64,000 nt of DNA from JAVVEG01 sp041751425 (lineage in GTDB: Bacteria > Pseudomonadota > Gammaproteobacteria > Pseudomonadales > Pseudohongiellaceae). Below are positions 16,644 to 25,994 of the stretch, in pieces. Location: positions 124,001 through 188,000 of the forward strand of contig JBGSXL010000007.1 in NCBI GenBank assembly GCA_041751425.1, written 5' to 3'. The notes beneath the pieces are model-generated. The model worked only from the letters and a program-made list of their open reading frames with translations. It did not search any database and had not been told where the DNA came from. Every line of letters starts with the position of its first letter. Positions within the stretch are counted from its first letter, which is position 1. The translations under genes were made by a program, and so were the position numbers.

Positions 16644-17570
16644 ATGGAATCCATTGTTTCAATAAAAAATCTGTCGAAAACCTATGCCGGTGGTTTCAAG
16701 GCATTGAGTGGCGTCAACCTGGAAATTCGCCGTGGCGAGATCATCGCGCTGCTCGGGCCGAACGGTGCCGGGAAAACCACTTTGATTTCTGCAATATGCG
16801 GCATTGTGAACCCTACGGAAGGATCGGTGCATGTGGACGGCAAGTGCATCATCACTCAGTTTCGTGAAACGCGCAGTCTTATCGGTCTGGTACCGCAGGA
16901 GTTGACGACGGATGCGTTTGAAACCGTGTGGGCTACGGTCAGTTTCAGTCGCGGTTTGTTCGGCAAGCCAACAGATGCAGCATATATAGAAAAAGTACTG
17001 AAAAGTGTGTCTCTATGGGACAAGAAAGACAACAAGATCATGACTCTGTCTGGCGGCATGAAACGCCGCCTGCTGATTGCCAAAGCCCTGTCACATGAAC
17101 CAAAGATACTATTCCTGGATGAACCTACCGCTGGTGTAGATGTCGAGTTGCGCAAAGACATGTGGGAACTGGTGCGCTCATTGCGCGAGTCAGGTGTCAC
17201 CGTGATTCTTACTACGCATTATATCGAAGAAGCTGAAGAGATTGCCGACAGGATAGGGATCATCAACAAGGGCGAGCTGGTGCTGGTTGAAGAGAAATCA
17301 GAATTGATGCGCAAATTGGGCAAGAAGCAATTGATATTGGAATTGAAGCAGGATTTGCAGGAATTGCCAGCGAACCTGTCGGCGTTTGATCTGGTATTGA
17401 GCGAAGAAGGCAAACGATTGACCTTCACCTATGACACGCAGGGCGAGAGAACCGGCATCACATCGTTGTTGGACGACCTGCGCAGTGCAGGCATTGAGTT
17501 TCGCGATCTGCAGACTACGCAAAGTTCGCTGGAAGAAATATTTGTCAAGTTAGTGGAGGAGTCGCGATGA
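16644..17570 (+). CDS. ABC-2 type exporter, ATP-binding subunit
   Basis: A 308-residue ATPase with Walker A LGPNGAGKTTLISAI, signature LSGGMKRRLLIAKAL, Walker B ILFLDEPTAGVD and the switch histidine in ILTTHYIEEAEEI. The C-terminal 80 residues form the extension common in drug and polysaccharide ABC-2 exporters (the YadG type is the closest I recognise). It overlaps the next gene by four bases (ATGA). The substrate is unknown. Confidence 0.92.
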   Translation: MESIVSIKNLSKTYAGGFKALSGVNLEIRRGEIIALLGPNGAGKTTLISAICGIVNPTEGSVHVDGKCIITQFRETRSLIGLVPQELTTDAFETVWATVSFSRGLFGKPTDAAYIEKVLKSVSLWDKKDNKIMTLSGGMKRRLLIAKALSHEPKILFLDEPTAGVDVELRKDMWELVRSLRESGVTVILTTHYIEEAEEIADRIGIINKGELVLVEEKSELMRKLGKKQLILELKQDLQELPANLSAFDLVLSEEGKRLTFTYDTQGERTGITSLLDDLRSAGIEFRDLQTTQSSLEEIFVKLVEESR

Positions 17571-18328
17571 ATATTCATGGCGTCAAAGCAATCTACAAGT
17601 TCGAGATGGCACGCACGCGTCGCACCCTGGTGCAGAGTATCGTTGCGCCGGTAATCTCTACTTCACTTTATTTTGTCGTGTTTGGTGCCGCGATTGGCAG
17701 TCGCATTCAACAGGTGGATGGGGTTGCCTATGGTGCATTCATTGTGCCCGGGCTGATCATGCTGTCATTACTGACGCACAGCATTTCCAACGCATCCTTC
17801 GGTATTTATTTCCCCAAGTTCACCGGCACTATTTATGAACTGCTGTCTGCGCCGATAACAATGTGGGAGATAGTGCTGGCGTATGTCGGGGCGGCAGCAA
17901 CCAAATCCCTGATACTGGGTGTCATTATACTGGCCACGGCGGGATTCTTCGTGCCCCTGCAGATTGCGCATCCTTTTGTGATGCTCTCCTTTCTGGTGTT
18001 GACGGCGGTCTCTTTCAGCCTGCTCGGATTCATTATTGGTATCTGGGCGGATAATTTCGAGAAACTGCAATTAATTCCGCTTTTGGTGGTAACGCCATTA
18101 GTCTTTCTGGGCGGCAGTTTTTATTCGGTCAACATGCTGCCTCCGGTATGGCAGACAATCACCTATTTCAATCCTGTGCTGTATCTCATCAGCGGCTTCA
18201 GGTGGAGCTTCTACGAGTTGGGCGATGTGCCCATTATGATAAGCGTGGGCATGATCCTGGCGTTTCTGGCTGCGTGTCTGGGAGTAATCTGGTGGATATT
18301 CAAAACTGGCTATCATATTAGAAACTGA
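17567..18328 (+). CDS. ABC-2 type exporter, membrane subunit
   Basis: A 253-residue permease with six hydrophobic segments and the ABC-2 pattern: an N-terminal amphipathic start (IYKFEMARTRRTL), TM1 at SIVAPVISTSLYFVVFGAAIG, and the late motif GGSFYSVNMLPPVWQTITYF. It is the YadH-like partner of the preceding ATPase and is translated from an overlapping start codon. The pair would form a 2+2 transporter in the inner membrane. Confidence 0.92.
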   Translation: MNIHGVKAIYKFEMARTRRTLVQSIVAPVISTSLYFVVFGAAIGSRIQQVDGVAYGAFIVPGLIMLSLLTHSISNASFGIYFPKFTGTIYELLSAPITMWEIVLAYVGAAATKSLILGVIILATAGFFVPLQIAHPFVMLSFLVLTAVSFSLLGFIIGIWADNFEKLQLIPLLVVTPLVFLGGSFYSVNMLPPVWQTITYFNPVLYLISGFRWSFYELGDVPIMISVGMILAFLAACLGVIWWIFKTGYHIRN

Positions 18329-18395
18329 GCGATTGCAAGTTACCCCGTGTTGGATTAACGTTATTGCAGGTTGGAAAAAGGATGCGGATACACAG

Positions 18396-19118
18396 ATGAC
18401 ATTCGAGTTGGCAATAAACTACCTGCAAACCAATGCGATGAACTTCTTTGCGCTGGTATGGTTTTTTACCTGTTTCCGCGGCTACCTGCGCTTCACTGCC
18501 AACAGGAGTCTCAACACCCCATCCCTGGCCTATGCCATGCATCTTTTTCGCAAGCAGTGGATTCGTACCTGCATGCGACGCGAGAACCGGATAACCGACA
18601 CTAATATCATCGCCAACCTGGAGCGCAGCGTTTCCTTTTTTGCTTCAACATCTATTCTAATTCTGGCTGGTTTGATGACGGCGCTGGGCTCTTCTGAAGC
18701 AGTCATCATGATTCTGGCAGACATTCCATTTGCGACCGAAAATACGCGCGGCGAGTGGGAGATCAAAGTGCTGTTGTTGATCTGCCTGTTTGTGTATGCG
18801 TTCTTTAAATTCACCTGGAGCCTGCGCCAGTTTGGTCTGGTGTCCGTCATGATCGGTGCCGCGCCCGAGGTTTCTCAGAAAGTTGGTGCGGAAGAAGTGG
18901 AACGCCATGTAGATGCTATTTCCAAAATGGCAACCAAGGCAGCGGGAAATTTCAATAATGGCCTGCGGACCTATTATTTCAGTATGGCTGTGCTGGGTTG
19001 GTTCTTGAACACGTGGCTATTCCTGGCACTTTGTCTGCTGGTAATCGCCGTGCTTTATCGTCGTGAATACAAGTCCGATACCCTGGGAATCCTGATGGAT
19101 GATCTTCCGAATGCGTAG
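18396..19118 (+). CDS. DUF599 family inner-membrane protein
   Basis: A 240-residue membrane protein starting MTFELAINYLQTNAMNFFA. It has a loop RGYLRFTANRSLNTPSLA, the conserved region RKQWIRTCMRRENRI TDTNIIANLERSVSF (split here by a space), and four hydrophobic segments. This fits the uncharacterised DUF599 family. An in-frame start 63 bp upstream is possible but adds a poorly conserved leader. Function unknown. It lies in line with the ABC exporter and the following GGDEF-EAL gene. Confidence 0.75.
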   Translation: MTFELAINYLQTNAMNFFALVWFFTCFRGYLRFTANRSLNTPSLAYAMHLFRKQWIRTCMRRENRITDTNIIANLERSVSFFASTSILILAGLMTALGSSEAVIMILADIPFATENTRGEWEIKVLLLICLFVYAFFKFTWSLRQFGLVSVMIGAAPEVSQKVGAEEVERHVDAISKMATKAAGNFNNGLRTYYFSMAVLGWFLNTWLFLALCLLVIAVLYRREYKSDTLGILMDDLPNA

Positions 19119-19136
19119 CAGTAGAGGTTATAGATA

Positions 19137-21740
19137 GTGACGGAATGGTTACTCAACGGTAGAGCGTTTCTGTTATCGCTGCTCGTGATTTTTATTCTTG
19201 GCTACGCGGCACAGAACACGCTAAGTTTGCGCTACATCGATGCAGTGCGTACTGAAGAACGCGCATTGGTGACGGAAAGACTGGGCAATGTACGCTATCA
19301 GCTGGAAAGTCTGATCACGAACAATCTTTCACTGATCAATGGCGTTGCAGCATTTGTATCTTCGTACCCGGATTTTACTCCCGCGCAGTTTCAGACCTAT
19401 GCACAGACAGTTTTGTCGCGTGAACCCTCTTTGGTCAACCTGGCGCTGGCTCCGAATCTTGTGGTAAGTCAGATTTATCCCCTTGCAGGCAATGAGGCAG
19501 CTCTCGGACTCAACTATCTGCAGAATGCAGATCAACGCGACGCGGTACTGCGCGTTGTGGAATCGGGCGAAATGGTTATTGCCGGACCTCTGCAGCTGGT
19601 GCAGGGAGGGTTCGCCTTTGTTGGCAGAGCGCCCATATACGTGACTGCTGCTAATGGCGAGAAGCAACTCTGGGGAATAGTTTCAGCGCCCATTCTTGCG
19701 GAGAATATTTATCGTGATGCCGGTTTGCTGGACGATGATCAGGAGATTCGTATTGCTATCCGGGGAAGAAACGGTTTAGGTAACCAGGGAGATTTCTTTT
19801 TTGGCGACCAGGAAATAGTCAATAATCCGCGGCTCGTTTCGATGCCTGTGAATATCGGTGGCGGCTCTTGGGAAATAGTGGCGATCCCCACCCAGGACAT
19901 GCTGGCAGGGAATCCACTGGTGACAGTGGTGCGTGTTTTTACAACGATAGCGGTGCTCGCCATTCTGATTATGCTGGGGTTGGCGCGTCGTCAGGTGGAT
20001 CGCGATAAAGCGTTCAAACAGATTATTTTTCGCAACGAAAAATTTCTGCGAGCAGTGGAAACAGTTTCACATGTCGGCGGCTGGCGCATGAATTCGAAGC
20101 TGATGTTCACAGAATTGTCAGATCAGGCACGCAGTATCCTTGACCTGCCTGCCGGAGACGAGATGGTGTCATTGCAGGCGTTTTGTTCAGCCTTTGACGA
20201 AAGCAGTGCAGAGGTTATGCGCAACCAGTTTGTTAATGCGATTAAATTTGGCGAGCGCTTTGATACAGAAATGTGTATGCACTTGCTGGATGGCAGTACT
20301 CAATGGTTACACCTGAAAGCGGAAGTTTTGGATACTGCGAGCAAAGATCGTGAACTAATGGGCGCCATTCAGGACGTTTCACTGGCCAAGAAGGCAGAGA
20401 GTCTTATCGAGTATCAGGCTAACTACGATGCGTTGACCGGGCTTCCCAACCGTGCCCTGTTTCGTGACAGGTTGGACACAGCTTTGCTTGCGGCGCAACG
20501 TCACAGCACCAAGCTGGCAGTCATGTTTATCGACGTCGATAATTTCAAATCCGTTAATGATAACCTTGGGCATGATGCGGGCGATGCACTGTTGATAGAA
20601 GTCTCTCAACGGATACAGGACTGTATTCGTGAAACCGATACGGTGGCTCGGTACAGCGGTGATGAGTTTGTTGTCATCATTGGTGATATCAATTCAACCT
20701 CGGTTGTCGGTCGCATAGCGAATGATATGTCTGAAATGATGAATGAACCATTTCACCCGACAGAACGTCAGGTTTATTGTACCGTCAGTATTGGCATTTC
20801 GCTGTTCCCGGATGATGCGGATGATGTAGAGACCCTGATTATCAAAGCCGACCAGGCCATGTATGAAGTTAAGAAAGATGGTAGAAACGGTTGGCAGTTC
20901 TATACGGCACAAATGAAGATTGAGTCCGAGTACCGGCATCATCTTTATAATGAACTGTTGAATGCGCTCAATGAGAACCAGCTTCAGGTTTATTTTCAAC
21001 CTATTATTGATGTCAGTACCGGTAGCATTTCGGAATGCGAAGCTTTGGTGCGCTGGCAAAAACAGGACGGCCAATGGGTGTCACCAGAGGAGTTCATTTC
21101 GGTCGCTGAAGAGCGCGGCATCATTAACAGGATTGACTTTCTGGTGTTGCAATCGGCGTGCGAGTCCATTCAAAAATTGAACAAAACTTTAATTACGGAT
21201 CTGCGCCTGTCAGTGAATGTGTCTTCGCGTCTTCTGCATCTACGCGATCTGGTTGCGCAGGATTGGCTGGCTCATATCAGAACCTTGCAGGGTCTGAAAT
21301 TGACCGTGGAGATTACCGAGCGAATCCTGGTTGAGGATGCACAAAGTGCCAGACGTATTCTGGATGAACTGCATCAGTTGGGCGTAAATATTTCCATCGA
21401 CGATTTCGGTACCGGGTATTCGGGGCTGAGTTATTTCTCACAGTTCCCAGTCAGCTCAATGAAGATTGATCGTTCGTTCATCAATAAAATTGGTGTGTCT
21501 GCAACAGAGGAAGCATTGATCGAGAGCATGGTGCTGATGGCCGGAAAATTGAACCTGCGCGTGGTGGCAGAAGGTGTGGAGACGGCAGAGCAACTTGCGT
21601 TCCTCAGCAAACTGGGATGCAGTTTTGTGCAGGGCTATTATCTGGCCAAACCAATGCCTTACGAGGAATTAGTGGAATTTGCCAAAGTTAATATCATTAA
21701 CGGAAAATCCCTGGCTGAAGACCTCTCGTCTGCAAGTTGA
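19137..21740 (+). CDS. CHASE-PAS-GGDEF-EAL cyclic-di-GMP signalling protein
   Basis: An 867-residue inner-membrane protein. TM1 is at about residues 9-27, a periplasmic CHASE sensor at about 50-260 and TM2 at about 265-283, followed by a PAS-like region. The GGDEF domain has YSGDEF (Y506-F511) with an intact inhibitory I-site RETD five residues before it. The EAL domain has E635-A636-L637 in ECEALVRW and the metal site DDFGTGYSG. Both halves therefore look catalytically possible: c-di-GMP synthesis with product inhibition, and c-di-GMP hydrolysis. The start codon is GTG 19137. Which activity dominates cannot be told. Confidence 0.93.
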   Translation: MTEWLLNGRAFLLSLLVIFILGYAAQNTLSLRYIDAVRTEERALVTERLGNVRYQLESLITNNLSLINGVAAFVSSYPDFTPAQFQTYAQTVLSREPSLVNLALAPNLVVSQIYPLAGNEAALGLNYLQNADQRDAVLRVVESGEMVIAGPLQLVQGGFAFVGRAPIYVTAANGEKQLWGIVSAPILAENIYRDAGLLDDDQEIRIAIRGRNGLGNQGDFFFGDQEIVNNPRLVSMPVNIGGGSWEIVAIPTQDMLAGNPLVTVVRVFTTIAVLAILIMLGLARRQVDRDKAFKQIIFRNEKFLRAVETVSHVGGWRMNSKLMFTELSDQARSILDLPAGDEMVSLQAFCSAFDESSAEVMRNQFVNAIKFGERFDTEMCMHLLDGSTQWLHLKAEVLDTASKDRELMGAIQDVSLAKKAESLIEYQANYDALTGLPNRALFRDRLDTALLAAQRHSTKLAVMFIDVDNFKSVNDNLGHDAGDALLIEVSQRIQDCIRETDTVARYSGDEFVVIIGDINSTSVVGRIANDMSEMMNEPFHPTERQVYCTVSIGISLFPDDADDVETLIIKADQAMYEVKKDGRNGWQFYTAQMKIESEYRHHLYNELLNALNENQLQVYFQPIIDVSTGSISECEALVRWQKQDGQWVSPEEFISVAEERGIINRIDFLVLQSACESIQKLNKTLITDLRLSVNVSSRLLHLRDLVAQDWLAHIRTLQGLKLTVEITERILVEDAQSARRILDELHQLGVNISIDDFGTGYSGLSYFSQFPVSSMKIDRSFINKIGVSATEEALIESMVLMAGKLNLRVVAEGVETAEQLAFLSKLGCSFVQGYYLAKPMPYEELVEFAKVNIINGKSLAEDLSSAS

Positions 21741-21775
21741 TGAAGCGTCATGAGGAAAAATTCTCATGAGCTTCA
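21741..21775. terminator. Hairpin between converging genes, possible terminator without a T run
   Basis: TGAAGC-(G)-TCATGAG / CTCATGA-GCTTCA forms a 13-bp stem with one bulged G and an 8-nt loop. It starts right after the stop of the GGDEF-EAL gene and faces the end of the converging decarboxylase gene. No U tract follows in either direction, so its role as an intrinsic terminator is uncertain. Confidence 0.45.
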
Positions 21776-21813
21776 TGCAATTAGCTGACTGAATTGACTG
21801 CCGGCATTAAGCG

Positions 21814-22986
21814 TCAGCAGAAATACGATTTCAGCGGCGGAAAGCCATTGAATTCGATAGCGCTATAGCTGGTCGTGTAAGCACCGGTTGAGAACCAGTA
21901 CATACGATCACCTATAGCCAAATTCAGCGGCAGCCCATACTTGTACTGTTCGTACATGATATCGGCGCTGTCACACGTGGGGCCGGCTATCACCACTTCT
22001 TCCAGTTCACCTTGTTTCTCTGTGTAGATTGGGTACTTGATAGATTCATCCAGTGTTTCGATCAGCCCGGAGAACTTGCCGACATCCGTGTAAATCCAGC
22101 GATGCAATGCCGTATGCGATTTACGCGCAATCAACACCACTTCCGACACCAGAATTCCAGCGTTGGAAATAAGTGAGCGGCCTGGCTCCAGAATAATATG
22201 CGGGATATCTTCGCCGAAGTCTTCCTGAATGAAACGCGTAATCTCCTCCGCATAAACCTGCAGCGTGTTGGTGCGGGTAATATAGTTGGCAGGGAAGCCG
22301 CCACCCATATTGATCATCTTGATTTTGATCCCATCTTCATTCAACAAGCGCTCGTAAATGACTTTAACCTTGGCGATGGCGGCATCCCAGCAGCCGATGT
22401 CGCGCTGCTGCGAGCCCACATGAAACGATATGCCAAACGGCTCCAGACCCAGTTCACGGGCCAGGATCATCAGGTCGATAGCCATATCTGTCTGACAACC
22501 GAATTTGCGCGACAAAGGCCAGTCTGCTGTGTGGCTGCCTTCTGTCAAAATGCGTATGTAGATTTTCGCGCCAGGAGCAGCCTTGGCGATATTGCGCAGG
22601 TCCGCTTCCGAGTCCGAGGCAAACATGCGAATGCCTTTCTCGTAGAAGTAGCGGATGTCTTTGCTCTTCTTGATGGTGTTGCCGTAACTGCAACGCTCGG
22701 GTGCCACACCCAGTGCCAGCAGCTTGTCCAGCTCATAGATTGATGCCACGTCGAAATTGGAACCCCGGTCGCGCAACAATTTCAGAATCTCGTTTGCCGG
22801 GTTGGCCTTTACCGCGTAATAAACACTGGCATAAGGGAAGTGCTCAATCAGGGTGTCGAATTGCTCGCCAATCGTCTGCAGGTCTATCGCGACGAATGGT
22901 GTTTCCTTCGTATCGGCAAGTGCCTTGATACGATCAAAGGTTTCCTGGGTGTAGAAGTCTTCCACTTTGATGATTTCAGTATTCAT
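21814..22986 (-). CDS. PLP-dependent type III decarboxylase, ornithine decarboxylase-like
   Basis: A 390-residue fold type III decarboxylase that probably makes putrescine from ornithine. The PLP lysine is in YYAVKANPANEIL and the HVGSQQRD and MGGGFPANY segments bind the cofactor phosphate. GRSLISNAG is the conserved glycine-rich turn, and AGPTCDSADIMY carries the catalytic Cys of the ornithine/lysine/DAP group. It resembles the Pseudomonas SpeC ornithine decarboxylase in length. Substrate choice between ornithine and lysine is not certain. ATG 22986 has AAGGAG at a normal distance; the frame opens further upstream but would overlap ppdK. Confidence 0.85.
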   Translation of the reverse strand: MNTEIIKVEDFYTQETFDRIKALADTKETPFVAIDLQTIGEQFDTLIEHFPYASVYYAVKANPANEILKLLRDRGSNFDVASIYELDKLLALGVAPERCSYGNTIKKSKDIRYFYEKGIRMFASDSEADLRNIAKAAPGAKIYIRILTEGSHTADWPLSRKFGCQTDMAIDLMILARELGLEPFGISFHVGSQQRDIGCWDAAIAKVKVIYERLLNEDGIKIKMINMGGGFPANYITRTNTLQVYAEEITRFIQEDFGEDIPHIILEPGRSLISNAGILVSEVVLIARKSHTALHRWIYTDVGKFSGLIETLDESIKYPIYTEKQGELEEVVIAGPTCDSADIMYEQYKYGLPLNLAIGDRMYWFSTGAYTTSYSAIEFNGFPPLKSYFC

Positions 22987-23033
22987 TGGCGAGTTGGTCT
23001 CCTTCGATCGATAAGTTTTGCAAAAATGATATG

Positions 23034-25784
23034 TTACAGCGCATCGCGCAGCGCCGCCTGGGCAGCTGCCAGACGGGCAATAGGCACGCGTGGTGGTGAA
23101 CAACTGACATAATGCAGGCCCAGCTTATGGCAAAAATCGATGGAATCCGGATCACCTGCGTGTTCGCCGCAGATACCCAGCTTCAGATCCTTGCGTGTCT
23201 TCCTGCCATTCTCGACAGCAAACTGCATCAGTTTACCAACGCCGGTTTTGTCCAGACTGGCAAACGGGTTCTTATTGTAGATTTCCTTGCTCTGATACTC
23301 TTCATAGAACAGACCCATATCGTCGCGACTAAGGCCTAAAGTGGTCTGGGTCAGGTCATTAGTGCCGAAACTAAAGAAGTCTGCGATACCGGCAATCTCA
23401 TCCGCGGTTATGGCGGCACGTGGTACTTCTATCATGGTGCCGACGATATATTTGATCCTGATGCTGCGTTTGTCCATCACTTCCTCGGCAATGCGGTGCA
23501 CGATTTCCAGTTGGTCAGCCAGTTCGGCTTTGAAGCCTACCAGAGGAATCATGATCTCCGGTTGCACATCGATAGCGTCCTTGCCTGTCATCACTTGCGC
23601 AGCTGCTTCGAATATTGCACGTACCTGCATCTCGGTAATCTCTGGATACAGAATGCCCAAACGGCAACCACGGCAACCCAGCATGGGGTTCTCTTCATGC
23701 AACGCCTTGATGCGGTCGATTACAAACTCCAGCGGTAAACCCAGCTTGTCTGCAAGCTGCCGACGAACAGCATCGTCCTGTGGCAGGAACTCATGCAGAG
23801 GAGGGTCCAGCAGGCGAATAGTGACAGGTCGCCCAGCCATGGCTCTGAACAGGCCAACAAAATCCTTGCGCTGGAAGGGCAGCAGTTTCTTCAGTGCTTC
23901 ACGGCGCTGTACGCCATCAACCGCGAGAATCATCTGACGCATATCATCAATACGGCTGCCTTCGAAGAACATGTGTTCCGTACGGCACAAACCAATACCT
24001 TCGGCGCCATAGGCAACTGCCGTCTGCGCCATCGCCGGTGTGTCAGCATTGGTGCGAATGCGCAGGCGCCGATATTTATCTGACCATTCCATGATAGTGT
24101 TGAACAATTCGTAGGTGTAACTTTTTTCTGGTTTCAGTGTGCCTTCAAGTACGCGCTTGACTTCAGAGTCGGCGCTCTCGATAAGACCGACGTAGACAAA
24201 ACCCGTGCTGCCATTGATCGATATATAGTCGCCTTCACGCAACACGATGCCATTTGCTGTCAGTGTCTTTCTTTCATAGTTGATGCTGATATCGCCAGCG
24301 CCACACACGCACACCTTGCCTAACTGCCTGGCCACCAATGCAGCATGCGAGGAGACTCCGCCACGTGTAGTCAAAATACCCTGCGAGTACAGCATGCCCT
24401 TCAGATCGTCAGGCGACGTCTCGGTGCGACACAACACAACCTTATTGCCTTTGCGCGATTCTACTTCTGCCTGTGCAGCCGTGAATGCAATGCGACCTGT
24501 CGCAGCGCCGGGTCCGGCAGGCAAGCCCTTGCAGATAACCTTCGCTTCTTTCTGTGCGCGCTCATCGAACACGGGAACCAGCAGGCTGTCGACAGACTCA
24601 GCGGGAATCTTCAACAAAGCAGTGCGCTGATCCATCAATTTTTCGCGATTCATTTCTACCGCGATGCGGATTGCTGCCAAACCGGTGCGCTTGCCATTGC
24701 GGGTCTGCAAAATGAACAGGCGTCCCTTTTCAATCGTGAACTCGAAGTCCTGCATATCCTTGAAGTGACGTTCCAGTTTGGCGCGCACTTTTTCAAGATC
24801 CGCAAAATTCTCCGGCATCTCTTTCGCCATAGCCCCAATTGGTTTGGGCGTGCGCAAGCCGGCAACGACATCTTCGCCCTGAGCATTGATCAGGTATTCG
24901 CCATAGAAGGCCTTCTCACCAGTGGCAGGGTCACGTGTGAATGCCACGCCAGTGGCGCTGTCGTCACCGGCGTTGCCGAACACCATGGCCTGAATATTGA
25001 CGGCTGTGCCCCATTCGGCAGGAATACCGTATTGTTGGCGATAAAGAATGGCGCGATCGTTTTTCCAGGAGCCGAATACGGCGCCGGTTGCGCCCCACAA
25101 TTGTTCGTACACATCCTGAGGAAAATCTTTGCCGGTGGTTTTGTTGATCAGCAACTTGTAGCGGTCCACCAATACTTTCAGATCGTCTGCGGTCAGCTCA
25201 TTGTCAAATACTTTACCCAGAGACTTCTTCAGGTCATCCAGTAACTCGTGGAAAGGATCGTGCGACTCTTCGTCGGCAGCCTGCACACCCATCACAACAT
25301 CCCCGTACATCTGGATGAAGCGGCGGTAACAGTCCCATGCGAAACGCGGGTTACCAGAGATGCTGGCCAGGCCTTCCACCGTGACATCATTCAGCCCCAG
25401 ATTGAGGATGGTATCCATCATGCCAGGCATGGAGTCGCGGGCGCCGGAGCGAACCGATACCAGCAGCGGATTTTTCGCGCCGCCGAACTGCTTCTTGAGT
25501 TGGTCTTCCAGGCTGCCGATGGCCTGCTCTACGTCGCCAGCCAGCGATTTGGGATATTTGCGGCCATTGGCATAAAACCAGGTACAGACTTCAGTACTGA
25601 TGGTGAAGCCGGGGGGTACGGGCAAGCCAATTGCGGCCATCTCCGCCAGGTTGGCGCCTTTGCCGCCCAACAGTTCGCGCATGCCGGAGTTGCCATCGGT
25701 CTGGCGGCCGAAATTGTAGACGAATTGTGTGGTCGTGGCGGAGGTCTTGCCCTGTGCTGAGCTGCTTTTGCTTGTCTTTTTCAT
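23034..25784 (-). CDS. ppdK: Pyruvate, phosphate dikinase
   Basis: A 916-residue enzyme that interconverts pyruvate + ATP + Pi and PEP + AMP + PPi. The N-terminal ATP-grasp part starts GNSGMRELLGGKGANLAEMA. The swivelling domain has the phosphohistidine H480 in GGVSSHAALVARQLG. The C-terminal TIM barrel has GLCRTEHMFF, GTMIEVPRAA and FSFGTNDLTQTTLG, with the catalytic Cys in LKLGICGEHAGD. The start has AGGGAA directly upstream. It is followed after 47 bp by the decarboxylase gene, so they may share a transcript, though no metabolic link is obvious. Confidence 0.97.
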   Translation of the reverse strand: MKKTSKSSSAQGKTSATTTQFVYNFGRQTDGNSGMRELLGGKGANLAEMAAIGLPVPPGFTISTEVCTWFYANGRKYPKSLAGDVEQAIGSLEDQLKKQFGGAKNPLLVSVRSGARDSMPGMMDTILNLGLNDVTVEGLASISGNPRFAWDCYRRFIQMYGDVVMGVQAADEESHDPFHELLDDLKKSLGKVFDNELTADDLKVLVDRYKLLINKTTGKDFPQDVYEQLWGATGAVFGSWKNDRAILYRQQYGIPAEWGTAVNIQAMVFGNAGDDSATGVAFTRDPATGEKAFYGEYLINAQGEDVVAGLRTPKPIGAMAKEMPENFADLEKVRAKLERHFKDMQDFEFTIEKGRLFILQTRNGKRTGLAAIRIAVEMNREKLMDQRTALLKIPAESVDSLLVPVFDERAQKEAKVICKGLPAGPGAATGRIAFTAAQAEVESRKGNKVVLCRTETSPDDLKGMLYSQGILTTRGGVSSHAALVARQLGKVCVCGAGDISINYERKTLTANGIVLREGDYISINGSTGFVYVGLIESADSEVKRVLEGTLKPEKSYTYELFNTIMEWSDKYRRLRIRTNADTPAMAQTAVAYGAEGIGLCRTEHMFFEGSRIDDMRQMILAVDGVQRREALKKLLPFQRKDFVGLFRAMAGRPVTIRLLDPPLHEFLPQDDAVRRQLADKLGLPLEFVIDRIKALHEENPMLGCRGCRLGILYPEITEMQVRAIFEAAAQVMTGKDAIDVQPEIMIPLVGFKAELADQLEIVHRIAEEVMDKRSIRIKYIVGTMIEVPRAAITADEIAGIADFFSFGTNDLTQTTLGLSRDDMGLFYEEYQSKEIYNKNPFASLDKTGVGKLMQFAVENGRKTRKDLKLGICGEHAGDPDSIDFCHKLGLHYVSCSPPRVPIARLAAAQAALRDAL

Positions 25785-25994
25785 GTTCCCTGTGCTTCTT
25801 GTTTGCGACTGATGGCGGCACTATGAAAAGTGCAATTCGGAGGAGGAGCGGAAGAATAAAACAACTGACCGCTAAAATCCAGAGACGCGGGGTTTTCCTT
25901 GTCACACGGCTACTGCTGTCGCTATCCTGTCCGGCCTGTTAATCCCTTTGAGCCGGAGCCGGCAAATCCTGTGAATTCCGCACTGACAACAGCC

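Noticed and set aside
22198..22743. Long plus-strand frame antisense to the decarboxylase
   Set aside because: Composition is that of a shadow frame, and the minus-strand gene has clear catalytic motifs throughout.
24345..25244. A 299-codon plus-strand frame inside ppdK
   Set aside because: It is antisense to a conserved enzyme and shows no domain pattern of its own.
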